A DNA stretch of 64,000 bases from Symsagittifera roscoffensis (taxonomy: Eukaryota; Xenacoelomorpha; Acoela; Convolutidae), in assembly GCF_963678635.1 (NCBI RefSeq), contig NC_087062.1, positions 47,479,283-47,543,282 on the forward strand, written 5' to 3'. Positions 20,881 to 30,949 of the stretch are shown in pieces. A program made the translations under genes and the position numbers. The notes beneath the pieces are model-generated. The model was not told where the DNA came from and made no database searches. It worked only from the letters and a program-made list of their open reading frames with translations. Within the stretch, counting starts at the first letter, position 1; each line of letters begins with the position of its first letter.

Positions 20881-21169
20881 AAAGCTGGACCTTCAATAGT
20901 CAATTCAACAGTTCTGGTTAGTTCAGTTGATCCAAATTTTGCGATATGATTAGCACGTCATCTCAAAATAGCGTACCATTCTTCGGAATGACAACAGCAC
21001 CAAGCTTTTTTGTTTCTAGAGAAACAATTTGACATTAGCTCCTTGTTTTACAACGTTTGTGCCGTGATGTTTACAAAACGTTCCACTGTCTTCCGATCCG
21101 TACATCTCCAATAAGTCAGTTAATAATGTAAAAATGCCTTTTCTCAAAGTACATCTTTCATTCGACCGT

Positions 21170-22089
21170 CGATTAGCGTGAAAGCATCTGCTGCTTTTAA
21201 CTACCCAATGAATTTGGATTCATTTGTTTCCAATAACATGAATAGCTAACCGCTTCCCTCTCAGATTCCTTCAATCACTCAACCGTCTTACTTTGGTTTC
21301 GAAAACCAACCTAGAACTTCAAGCTGGGTGCCTGCTGCTAGTCGATTTTTCATTGTATTAGCAAAAATTATATGCTGCAAAAAGTCGGGCCGGTAAACAT
21401 GAACGCTTTTACACCCTTCACAAGCGGTGGCGCTGTATACTATACCGCAACTCGAAGTATCCCACAATATCTGCCTGGCATCCAACAGCCTACTCAAATT
21501 CCAGTCTACGACACGTACAATCAGTTCCAACAGACACCACTAACCCGTCTTCTTTGTCATATAAGCATTTAACCCTCGAAGACATAGCCGCTTTTTTCCA
21601 TGAACAGGAAAGACCCTTTACCTGAATGTAAGCTTACGCAGTTAAAGGTGAGCTTCTAGTGTGGCACGAGTGGTTCGGACAATTCAGGAGCGTAGTAGAT
21701 TCCGCACACTTGACCAACGATATAAAGCTTACTTACTTGAATACTCTGGTTACAGGTAAGGCAAAACTCGCAATTGCTGACTTTTCTTATTGTGGTGACT
21801 TGTATCCTGAAGCTCTTAAGACTCTTGAGAGTAAATTCAGTCAACCTCACACATATGTGAACGCTCATTTAGATAAACTGAGCAAATTCTTAAGATGCAC
21901 AACTCCGATTGTGTGATTAGTTTTGCATCTACGATATCGAGCTTGGTGGTAGTATTCAAATACCTTTACTACTACTCAGAGCTCTCGAGCACGTCGGTCC
22001 TCAATCAAGCGATCGCAAAACTACCTCCAAACATGAAAGAAGCTTGGGCTATGCATGTTGTCAGACGACATAGGTCCCGACCATCGTAA
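21170..22089 (+). pseudogene. BEL/Pao Gag DUF1759-like domain, frameshifted
   Basis: A Pro/Gln-rich segment (ATRSIPQYLPGIQQPTQIPV, near 21450) precedes the core block VWHEWFGQFRSVVDSAHL, followed by a TGKAKLAIADF stretch (21659-21916). This is the W-x2-F ... L-x-G-x-A pattern of DUF1759 in BEL Gag. A further block, VLNQAIAKLPPNMKEAW, lies in another frame near 21995. Several stops break the region. The function in the parent element is capsid formation. Confidence 0.7.
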
Positions 22090-22395
22090 GTTGAGTTCAA
22101 TGATTGGTGACAGGAGAAAGCGGACGCTGTGCATGGGCAATAAACTTGGTTTTGCTTGCCTCCAGGGTAATCACAAATTCCGAAAATGCCCTAAAGCCAG
22201 GAAATGTTCCAACCTAATTGTGACAGCAACCATAATGAGCTGCTTCACGGCGCAGAACGGGTATTTCTTCCTCGAGAACAAGAACAACGAGTAGCGAATG
22301 CCAACAGTTCGGCTAGTAATACCAGCATAGAAATTACTGAAGTGAGGACTTTTTCCGCATCTCTCAGTGTGCATAAGGATCTCTGCTCCCTGTGA
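22090..22395 (+). pseudogene. BEL/Pao zinc knuckle region
   Basis: CLQGNHKFRKCPKARKC (about 22159-22210) is a CCHC-like knuckle, and a second block in another frame, NCDSNHNELLHGAERVF, matches the His-rich HHxLLH-type motif that follows it in BEL elements. Frames are split. The role in the parent element is RNA binding. Confidence 0.6.
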
Positions 22396-22729
22396 TAGAG
22401 CTAGAAATTTCCTACAAAGGCACCAATACCAAAGCGCTGGTTTTGTGCGACAAAGCTTACAGCAACTCATGCATGTCGTCAAGCCTTGTAAAACGCCTCC
22501 ATCTTGAAGGACAAGATTTGAAATTAACCGTCAATAGAATCAATACTACAGAAGTAAATCATTGTCAGAAAGCGGAGATTACCGTGTCTTCAAAAACTGC
22601 TGAATCCAAAATTGCTTTTGAAGTTTCAGTTTACGTTCGAGAAACCCTCAGTATTGGGTCTGAAACGATTGATGTGGCTTCGCTTTAAGAAACATACCCG
22701 TACTTGCAGCCCATAACTCCGTCAGTCTT
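22392..22729 (+). pseudogene. BEL/Pao aspartic protease, N-terminal part, truncated by duplication
   Basis: The frame opens with VIELEISYKGTNTKALVLCD (22392 onward). The usual protease active site of this family is a D-S/T-G-like triplet after a hydrophobic pair. Here the corresponding site reads LCDKAYSNSC, so the triplet is degraded. The copy is cut at 22729. Confidence 0.6.
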
Positions 22730-22740
22730 CATCCAAATTA

Positions 22741-23031
22741 TGTTTTCATCCAAACTAAAATGTATATATAACTAAAACTAATTATAAAACAAAGCAAAAT
22801 GACCTTGTCTGACAGGTTATAGCCGTCTGTATGTGATTTACCGTATATCACAAAAATGCTGTTATGTTAACACGTTAAGCCGTGAATGTGCCAATTTTGT
22901 TGAGAGATTTATCCGTTCATATCGAAAAATTCTGCAATTTATGCCGTTTCCAGAACTAATTCAATTTGGTTACATCTTTTACTTATTTTTTTTGTGAGAT
23001 ATTTTAGGGTTTTGAGTTAAGCGCGGTCACA
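22741..23031 (+). repeat. ~400 bp tRNA-like repeat, copy 3 (3' part only)
   Basis: Begins at TGTTTTCATCC, so the tRNA-like head with the A and B boxes is missing, and ends at GCGGTCACA. It is truncated by the tandem duplication junction. Confidence 0.6.
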
Positions 23032-23448
23032 TTTTTGGCCCTGCGACCCGTAAAAGAATTGGACAGCAATTCAATTCGAGCAGCACTTCGACTATTACTC
23101 GATTCGATTAAAACTATCAGGGCCTGGCATCAGTTGTTGTGCGAGTTTTTGGCCGAAAATCGGCGTCTGACCAAAAAAGGGCGTTTGGCCGAGTGTCGAT
23201 TGGCCGAAAATGGGCGTTTGGCCAAAAAAGGTGCCCAGTTGGCTGAATTTTGCGATTCGCAGAGTGCAGTTGGCCGGAATTCGTCAGAGAGTGCAATTAT
23301 CCGAGGTGACCGATTGCCAGCTGGCCGAAAGTGTTCTGCTAGCCGAAAGCGGACAGAGGCTTTTTCAGGTGTCCGTATTGTGGACTTTGGTCGACTTGGG
23401 CTAGCGTTTTTTGTTGACAACCGAAATTTTTGGATTTCTTCACGGTGA
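23032..23448 (+). other. GGCC-repeat leader region with an open frame (unit 3)
   Basis: Third copy of the leader. The 137-codon frame at 23035-23448 is still open. Candidate primer-binding site at 23036-23050. Confidence 0.35.
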
Positions 23449-24098
23449 CCGCTTTAGGAACTTCAATCTTCAAAAACTTCAGTTTCCAAAAACTTGAAAG
23501 ACCGATCGAAAACTGTAGTTTTTTTTGTCTGTGCGTGCTAATTATGAATAAAAGGTTGTCAACGGTGCATCACTGGAAACATACTGCAAATTTTTGGGTG
23601 AATCCCGGATTTCAACCAACCCGATTCAAGCAAGAAAATTACAAAATTGTCATAAATTAACTTTGCAAAAAAAAAAAAAGTAAATTTTGTGAAATCTTTA
23701 GTTCTTATAAATTAAATGTTAAACTATGGTTATTAGGGTAAGATACTATGATTTGAACCTAGTAGCCGATCCGTCTACATTGAACCGACCGAAAAAGGAC
23801 CAAAAACAGTCCAAAAAACGATCTAAAACCAAAAAAAAATGTCAGAAAATTGCCACAGTTTTGGCAGTAACGAAATAACGTGATACAGCACCAAAAAAAT
23901 TGAGAAAAACTTTCGGAAAAGTTTTTGGAAAAAAATCTTGAAAACTCAAAAGTTCTAAGAATTAGCTGACGAGTACTTGAAACTTGTCCGATTCTAATCT
24001 CTACAGTCGCGTAGCCCTATATAAAGCAACTCGTGTCTTGAATAACTTTTATCACCGGTTCACTCCAGGTAGTTTATGGTACCTCGAGACACGATTTC
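23449..24098. other. BEL 5' non-coding region (second copy)
   Basis: Copy of 19152-19800, including the TATATAAAGC element near 24018. No gene. Confidence 0.3.
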
Positions 24099-24515
24099 TT
24101 AAAGTTTGCTTGAATCTTGACAAGTTTTTGCTATGATTAACAACGCTTCATTCTTCGAGATCAACTGTTGAAATACATCTTTGCACTTTTCTACCAGACT
24201 CTCAACTCGCACACTTCGTTTCTTAGCCTCTATTGTCTCTTTCAAAGAGCTATGATAGTCTAACAAATTTTTTAAATGTTTTTCTCGCCTCGTATATCTT
24301 TTTAGCTTTAACAAGATATACGAGGCGAGAAAAACATTGAAAAAGAGTTGTTAGACTATCATAGCCCATTGAAAGAGGCAACAGAGGCTAAGAAGCCAAG
24401 TGTGAGAGTTGAGAGTCTGGTAGAAAAGTGCAAAGCTGTATTTGAAAAGTTGATTTCGAAGAATGAAGCTTTCACAATCATAGCAAAAACTTGTCAAGTT
24501 TCAGGCAAACCTTAA
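24099..24515. repeat. ~200 bp inverted repeat in the BEL gag region (second copy)
   Basis: Arms 24099-24300 and 24312-24515, identical in layout to 19801-20217. Confidence 0.8.
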
Positions 24516-25178
24516 ATTGATTTGGAAGCTCATTTACACCAGATAACTTGTATAAAGAATCAAGTGATCCATCAGGCCAGGTCTTACTATGATTGCGTGT
24601 CTTCAGATGATGATACTGCAGCAAAATCCTATCGATGGAAAGCCCCCGCAAGATCTCTAAAAGCTGCGTCTCTACGATCTAGTCGTCTTCATAGTATAAG
24701 ATCTAAGGCAAGTTCAAGGACTACCAGAGAAAGAATGTTTGCTGTCAAAGTTGCAAAGAGAGATAGAAAGGCAAAATGAGGCAGCTTTGAGATTGAGAGA
24801 AGAGGAAGACAGACTAGAATGCGAGAAGAGAAAATAGAAGCTCATTGTTAGGACATAGAATGGGATTAAGAGCAAAATCATTTCGAGCATAAAAGAAAAT
24901 TTTCAAGGGAACAGTAGGAACTGCAATATCACATAAGTAGAGAACAAAGCAGGCTTCAATTCGAAAAATTAGCTGGAGGGAACAGGAAAAGGCTAGCCGA
25001 GGCCAAAATAGCAAAAACTGAATTTCAAGATGACATCACCGAAAGCGATGACGATATTTGCAAGTCTGAATTACAAGCTGTCAGTCAATTATCAGGGGCA
25101 AGCGGTAAGCGTACTGCTGATTGGGTTGACAATACAGCAGCGGAAACTGCAAATGTAACTCTGATAAATCCAAGCTGA
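24516..25178 (+). pseudogene. BEL/Pao Gag N-terminal region (second copy), broken
   Basis: Same Ser/Arg-rich and coiled-coil-like stretches as 20218-20880, with the same stops. Confidence 0.5.
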
Positions 25179-25467
25179 AAAGCTGGACCTTCGATAGTCA
25201 ATTCAACAGTTCTGGTTAGTTCAGTTGATCCAAATTTTGCGTTATGATTAGCACGTCATCTCAAAATAGCGTACCATTCTTCGGAATGACAACAGCACCA
25301 AGCTTTTTTGTTTCTAGAGAAACAATTTGACATTAGCTCCTTGTTTTACAACGTTTGTGCCGTGATGTTTACAAAACGTTCCACTGTCTTCCGATCCGTA
25401 CATCTCCAATAAGTCAGTTAATAATGTAAAAATGCCTTTTCTCAAAGTACATCTTTCATTCGACCGT

Positions 25468-26387
25468 CGATTAGCGTGAAAGCATCTGCTGCTTTTAACT
25501 ACCCAATGAATTTGGATTCATTTGTTTCCAATAACATGAATAGCCAACCGCTTCCCTCTCAGATTCCTTCAATCACTCAACCGTCTTACTTTGGTTTCGA
25601 AAACCAACCTAGAACTTCAAGCTGGGTGCCTGCTGCTAGTCGATTTTTCATTGTATTAGCAAAAATTATATGCTGCAAAAAGTCGGGCCGGTAAACATGA
25701 ACGCTTTTACACCCTTCACAAGCGGTGGCGCTGTATACTATACCGCAACTCGAAGTATCCCACAATATCTGCCTGGCATCCAACAGCCTACTCAAATTCC
25801 AGTCTACGACACGTACAATCAGTTCCAACAGACACCACTAACCCGTCTTCTTTGTCATATAAGCATTTAACCCTCGAAGACATAGCCGCTTTTTTCCATG
25901 AACAGGAAAGACCCTTTACCTGAATGTAAGCTTACGCAGTTAAAGGTGAGCTTCTAGTGTGGCACGAGTGGTTCGGACAATTCAGGAGCGTAGTAGATTC
26001 CGCACACTTGACCAACGATATAAAGCTTACTTACTTGAATACTCTGGTTACAGGTAAGGCAAAACTCGCAATTGCTGACTTTTCTTATTGTGGTGACTTG
26101 TATCCTGAAGCTCTTAAGACTCTTGAGAGTAAATTCAGTCAACCTCACACATATGTGAACGCTCATTTAGATAAACTGAGCAAATTCTTAAGATGCACAA
26201 CTCCGATTGTGTGATTAGTTTTGCATCTACGATATCGAGCTTGGTGGTAGTATTCAAATACCTTTACTACTACTCAGAGCTCTCGAGCACGTCGGTCCTC
26301 AATCAAGCGATCGCAAAACTACCTCCAAACATGAAAGAAGCTTGGGCTATGCATGTTGTCAGACGACATAGGTCCCGACCATCGTAA
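25468..26387 (+). pseudogene. BEL/Pao Gag DUF1759-like domain (second copy)
   Basis: Copy of 21170-22089. The Pro/Gln-rich segment has one stop fewer (25476-25694 is open). The DUF1759-like core is at 25957-26214 and the KLPPNMKEAW block at about 26320. Still frameshifted. Confidence 0.7.
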
Positions 26388-26693
26388 GTTGAGTTCAATG
26401 ATTGGTGACAGGAGAAAGCGGACGCTGTGCATGGGCAATAAACTTGGTTTTGCTTGCCTCCAGGGTAATCACAAATTCCGAAAATGCCCTAAAGCCAGGA
26501 AATGTTCCAACCTAATTGTGACAGCAACCATAATGAGCTGCTTCACGGCGCAGAACGGGTATTTCTTCCTCGAGAACAAGAACAACGAGTAGCGAATGCC
26601 AACAGTTCGGCTAGTAATACCAGCATAGAAATTACTGAAGTGAGGACTTTTTCCGCATCTCTCAGTGTGCATAAGGATCTCTGCTCCCTGTGA
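26388..26693 (+). pseudogene. BEL/Pao zinc knuckle region (second copy)
   Basis: CLQGNHKFRKCPKARKC and NCDSNHNELLHGAERVF blocks as in the first copy. Confidence 0.6.
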
Positions 26694-27391
26694 TAGAGCT
26701 AGAAATTTCCTACAAAGGCACCAATACCAAAGCGCTGGTTTTGTGCGACAAAGCTTACAGCAACTCATGCATGTCGTCAAGCCTTGTAAAACGCCTCCAT
26801 CTTGAAGGACAAGATTTGAAATTAACCGTCAATAGAATCAATACTACAGAAGTAAATCATTGTCAGAAAGCGGAGATTACCGTGTCTTCAAAAACTGCTG
26901 AATCCAAAATTGCTTTTGAAGTTTCAGTTTACGTTCGAGAAACCCTCAGTATTGGGTCTGAAACGATTGATGTGGCTTCGCTTTAAGAAACATACCCGTA
27001 CTTGCAGCCCATAACTCCGTCAGTCTTAAAATATTCAGATGTAGAGCTTATCCTAGGACAAGATGTTTGCTATTTCATCAGACCTTTGGAGTATTTTCAT
27101 AACCGGGACCAAAACTCTTCTCATGCCGTCCAATTAGCCGTTGGTTGGGTTTTGAGTGGTCGTTTACCGTCCACATGTGGTTTAGTTTCCACTTGCTTCA
27201 AATGTAGCATCGAGGATTTCACTCTAGTCGATCAATTCAAGTCATGGTATGAAAAGGAGGCAAATGGTACATACAAACCGTTGATGCCAGATCATCAGCC
27301 GATAAAAGAGCCTATAGCATTCTTCAAAGCACTATCAAACATGATGGTTTCCGTTAGTCAGTCGGAATGCTTTGGGCAGATTAGAATGTGA
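26690..27391 (+). pseudogene. BEL/Pao aspartic protease (DUF1758/retropepsin type), full length but broken
   Basis: N-terminal part at 26690-26986 as in the first copy. After a stop the same frame resumes at about 27002 with LKYSDVELILGQDVCYFIRP near 27025, the hydrophobic I-L-G-x-D block that closes this domain, and continues with HAVQLAVGWVLSG (about 27122), the usual link toward RT. The active-site triplet is degraded. Confidence 0.65.
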
Positions 27392-28149
27392 AATTGCCGA
27401 ACAACTATTTCTCCGCACTTGTTCAGCTTAAGTCATTGGAGAAGCGCTTAAGTAAAGACGATTCTCTGCGCCTCCATTATCAGAAAACAATAATTGACGA
27501 TATCGAAAAGGGTTATGTCATTCGAGTCGAACTGCATGACCCAAAAACACTCCATTACCGTGAGTGGTACCTACCGCAACACCCAGTCATCAACCCAAAC
27601 AAACCCGGAAAGGTCCGAAGAGTGTTAAACGGAGCTTCCAAGTTTCATGGGTTTTCACTCAACAAATCGCTTCTTGTTGGTCCAGATATGTTGCAAAGCT
27701 TACTTTATGTCCAACTCCCTTTCCGTCAACATAAAATTGCAATATCTGCCGTCATCGAGGGAATATTTATCCAATTCGTTGTTCTTTGGGAAGACCAACC
27801 ATCTTTGCGTTTTCTACGGCGGGAAAACCCATCAACAGAAGTGATGGTTTATCAATACACTCGTCATATATTTGGAGCACGTGACTCACCAACGTGCGCA
27901 AATTTTGCTCTACAGCAGACAGCTAAAGACAATGAGTCCAATTATCCTGAAGCCGCAGCAGCTATTCGCGAAAAATTTTACATAAATTGTTACTCGGACT
28001 CCATGCCGAATGCTGAACAAGCCGTGAACCCAAGTAGAGATTTAGTTAAGGTGCTTAGTAAAGGAAGATTTAAGCTGACCAAATTTATCAGTAATATTCC
28101 TGAGATCTCAAGGAAGCTAAATCTGAACAGCAAAGAAATCGAAAATTAA
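27388..28149 (+). pseudogene. BEL/Pao reverse transcriptase, active site destroyed
   Basis: A 253-codon open frame contains RT blocks in order: YREWYLPQHPVINPNKPGKV (about 27560), RRVLNGASKFHGFSLNKSLL, GPDMLQSLLYVQLPFRQHKI (about 27685), RHIFGARDSPTCANFAL (about 27862) and FISNIPEISRKLN (about 28083). The Asp-Asp box expected after KFYIN (near 27980) is not present; the sequence reads NCYSDSM, so catalysis is lost. The first catalytic Asp position (VIEGIF) is also altered. Despite this the frame is open for 762 bases. Confidence 0.82.
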
Positions 28150-28975
28150 AAGAAATAAACGTAAATCCCGATAGCTCATCGCATGTCTTAGGCCTGAATT
28201 GGGATCAGAGAAAAAACACCCCAGTAGTAAGTCGAGGTGGACGTCGTGATCTGCAGAAAGAGATCACACAACGAACCGTGCTAGTTTTGTGTCATCAGTG
28301 TTTGAAGCCATTGGTTTCGTTGCGCCTTATACGGTATAATCCTGCCTTTAGTTGAAGGAAACTAAATTTGGCGTCTTAAATGTCAACAATGGGACGATCC
28401 TCTGCCTGATCACATTAAAGACATGTTTTTGCAGTGGCACTCAGGCCTACCATTGCTAGTAAAAACGACCATCCCTCACTTTTACTTCAGTGCGCTTGTA
28501 GATACGATAGAACTACACATGCTTGGCGACAGTTCGCTCGAAGTCTTTTGTGCGGTTGGGTTTCTTCGTTGTCGCCTGTCAGAATCTCAGGAGACAGAGG
28601 TCAGTTTCGTGTTTGGAAAGGCTTGTGTAGCGCCAATAAAAGCCATGTCTATACCCAAACTCGAACTGCAAGCAGCCTTAGTGGCTACTCGGCTTAAAGA
28701 AGACATTCATAAAGCCTTGAATATCAGATATCCCAAACATTCATGTGGTCTGACAGTACAACTGTTTTACAGTGGCTCCACACAGACGATAACAAACGTG
28801 TATTCGTAGCCAATAGATGAGTGGTATCACGTAGCAACCAGTGATAATCCCGCAGACACAAGAACACGTGAGATTGCAGCCGAAGCGCTTCGTGAATACT
28901 GTTGGGTCAAGGGATTGAGTTTCTTGAAAACTGCTGTCTGGCCATTTCAACCATCTGTAGATGTTATCAATTAAA
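28150..28975 (+). pseudogene. BEL/Pao RNase H region, frameshifted
   Basis: A linker block HVLGLNWDQRKNTPVV (about 28180) precedes a frame change. A frame with CQQWDDPLPDHIKDMFLQWH (about 28382) leads into an RNase H-like LHMLGDSSLEVFCAVGF block (Asp present, about 28516), SIPKLELQAALVATRL (Glu present, about 28645) and FYSGSTQTI (the third acidic site is lost, about 28762). The C-terminal block WYHVATSDNPADTRTRE (about 28823) matches the conserved H-V-x-T-x2-N-P-A-D segment. The stop is at about 28972. Confidence 0.75.
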
Positions 28976-29195
28976 TACGCCCCAAAGAATCAGCTGCAGA
29001 TGTAGTTGGAGTCTCTCTACTTGCTAACAAATCAGATACAGGAGCCAAAAATCCTATCATTAATTGAGAAAAGTTCCACTCTTCTAAACTCTTGTGCATA
29101 GCAGCATACGCTCTAAAACTCCTTCCTTAGACACGCGCACTTCCGTTAGTCTGATAAAGTGTACCGACTCTTCGCAACTTGAAGTTGCCTAGGCA

Positions 29196-30529
29196 AAGCT
29201 TCTCAAGCTCTCCCATATCGATTCTTTCCCGGCAGAAATCAAACTGCTCGACAGTGACAAATCCGTAAAGAAGTCTAACCGAATAGTGGTTTATTCTCCA
29301 TTCATAGGGCCAAATGGTTTTTCACGCTCATCTGGTCGCATTCGGCGTCTAAATGAAACTAGTTTCGAAGCAAAGCATCCTGTGTTACTAGATGGTCGTC
29401 ACTATCTGGTGAAGCTTATCGCTCGCTATCTTCATCATCAGTCGTTTGATTACATGCGCGCAGCTATCCAATCTCGGTTTGCCGTCTTGAAATTGAGATC
29501 AACTCTTTGTGGAGTCGAAAATAGTTGCGTTCCCTGTCAAAAACGCAAAGCTAAGCGCGTCAACTCCATGATATCGGATCTCCCTCTAGAACATTTAGGG
29601 TACCGAAAACCTGCCTTTTGTTACTGCGGAGTTGACTATTTGGTCCATTTCATGTATCTGTCCGTAGGAGCTCAGAGAAGCGGTGGGTTTTTCTCTTTAC
29701 TTTCATGACGACACGATCGGTCCATATTGAAACTGAACCTTCTATGGATGGCAATTCTTGCGTCATGGGTATTGAGAGGTTCATTGCCCGCCAAGGAACT
29801 CCGTTAGTCATCTGGTCGGATAACGGCACAAACTTCTTCGGCGCCGAGAAGGAACTGATAAAGTGCATCTAAACTTGGAATCAACAGGCTGCCAGCGGAT
29901 TAGTACACGAAGGCATAAAGTAGAAATACAATCCACCTAGTGCGCCACATCATGTTGGCTCATGGGAGCGTCTGGTAAGGTCCTGCAAGCGGGCATTCTA
30001 TTTGTTACTGGAAACACGCAAACTAACGCCAGATGTACTCGATACAACATTCTGCTTGGTCGAGATATCTTTAAATGCGCGACCACTTACTCCAATAAAC
30101 AGTGATTCGGATAGTTTGGAAGCTATTAGGCCTAACCACTTCCTGCTTTGGCAGCCAAGTGCGACATTACCTTCCTTAAGCTTTGAAGAAGATTTCGACC
30201 AAGGGAAACGGTTCGTGCATGCGCAGGCATATGCAAAAGCAAATTGGTCACGATAGCTAGGCGAGAATGTGCCAGGTCTGAATAAGCGAGCCAAGTGGCA
30301 CTCCTCTCCTGAACAGGCACTCGAGACAGGCGATTTAGTGTGGATAGTAGAGTCCGCCAACCCCCGAGGTTATTATCCTTTATCACGCATTAGAACGCTT
30401 AACTTCGGAGAAGACGGTGTGGCCCGATCCGCAATGCTAAAAACCTTCAATGGTGACATTACCCGTCCGACAGTAAAACTCGCACCCATCCTCGCTTCCT
30501 TGGGGCCGAGGATGTTGCCACGCAAATAA
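29196..30529 (+). pseudogene. BEL/Pao integrase, three fragments, DDE residues still visible
   Basis: The zinc-binding part is HPVLLDGRHYLVKLIARYLH followed by ENSCVPCQKRKAK (about 29370-29560). Core: FCYCGVDYLVHF (first Asp, about 29620), a frameshift, TRSVHIETEPSMDG, then VIWSDNGTNFFGAEKEL (second Asp, about 29810), a stop at about 29872, and HVGSWERLVRSCKRAFYLLL (Glu, about 29955). The C-terminal part (to 30529) has SLNARPLTPIN and a terminal block with GDLVWIVESANPRGYYPLSR. Frame breaks at about 29705 and stops near 29872, 29923 and 30256 inactivate it. Confidence 0.82.
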
Positions 30530-30544
30530 CTTCTCAGCAAAACC

Positions 30545-30949
30545 TGAAAACCGAATAAATTGAACTAAATTAAGGTCGTTGGCCGATTGGTCTAGAACAA
30601 AGCTTCAAAAACTGACCAGACCGGTTCGGCGTAGGTTCGAGTCCCCCAAAAAGCCAATGTTTTTACCCAAACCAAAAAGTAAAAATGACTAAAACTAATA
30701 TGAAAACATAGCAAAATGACCTTTTTTGACATGTTATTGCCGTCTGTATGTGATTTAACGTATATCACAAAAATGCTCTTATGTTAATACGTAAAGACTT
30801 GAATATGCCGATTTTGTAGAATGATTTATCCGTTTATATCGACAGATTCTGCAATTTACGCCGTTTACAGAAATAATTCAATTTGGTTACATCTTTCACT
30901 TGCTTTTTTTTGTGAGATATTTTAGGGTTTTGAGTTAAGCGCGGTCACA
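30545..30949 (+). repeat. ~400 bp tRNA-like repeat, diverged copy 3' of BEL
   Basis: It starts 15 bases after the integrase stop with TGAAAACCGAATAAATTG and ends GCGGTCACA. It begins TG and ends CA, as an LTR would. It also has a better A box (TTGGCCGATTGG, about 30579) and B box (GGTTCGAGTCCC, about 30633) than the 5' copies. It differs from 11487-11888 by roughly 15%. No convincing target-site duplication is seen. Confidence 0.55.

Larger units (their letters stand above)
18332..22729 (+). mobile_element. BEL/Pao-type retrotransposon, truncated first copy
   Basis: Leader, gag (DUF1759-like block), zinc knuckles and the start of a retropepsin domain are present, then the copy stops at 22729 at a tandem-duplication junction. 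RT, RNase H and integrase are absent. The sequence is almost identical to 22741-27027. It contains many stops in both copies. Confidence 0.8.
18443..22740 (+). repeat. 4298 bp tandem duplication, first unit
   Basis: From TGTTTTCATCCAAAC (18443) to 22740. The next unit begins at 22741 with the same sequence at a constant offset of 4298. At the junction the BEL protease sequence ends at 22729. It is followed by 11 bases (22730-22740) not found at the matching place in the second unit. These bases resemble the nearby CATCCAAA sequence, which looks like templated filler. Confidence 0.85.
22741..27027 (+). repeat. 4298 bp tandem duplication, second unit (continues into full BEL pol)
   Basis: Matches 18443-22729 at more than 99% by eye. 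Visible differences include a stop in the first copy (TAA in CTAACC near 21247) that is CAA in the second. After 27027 the second unit continues uninterrupted into the rest of the BEL element, so it holds the ancestral right flank. Confidence 0.85.
22741..30949 (+). mobile_element. BEL/Pao-type retrotransposon, second and longest copy
   Basis: It contains leader, gag, zinc knuckles, protease, RT, RNase H and integrase in the BEL/Pao order, then a copy of the ~400 bp repeat at 30545-30949. Stops and frameshifts are spread through all domains and the RT active site is destroyed. The order and the RT-to-integrase motifs make the family assignment firm. Confidence 0.88.
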
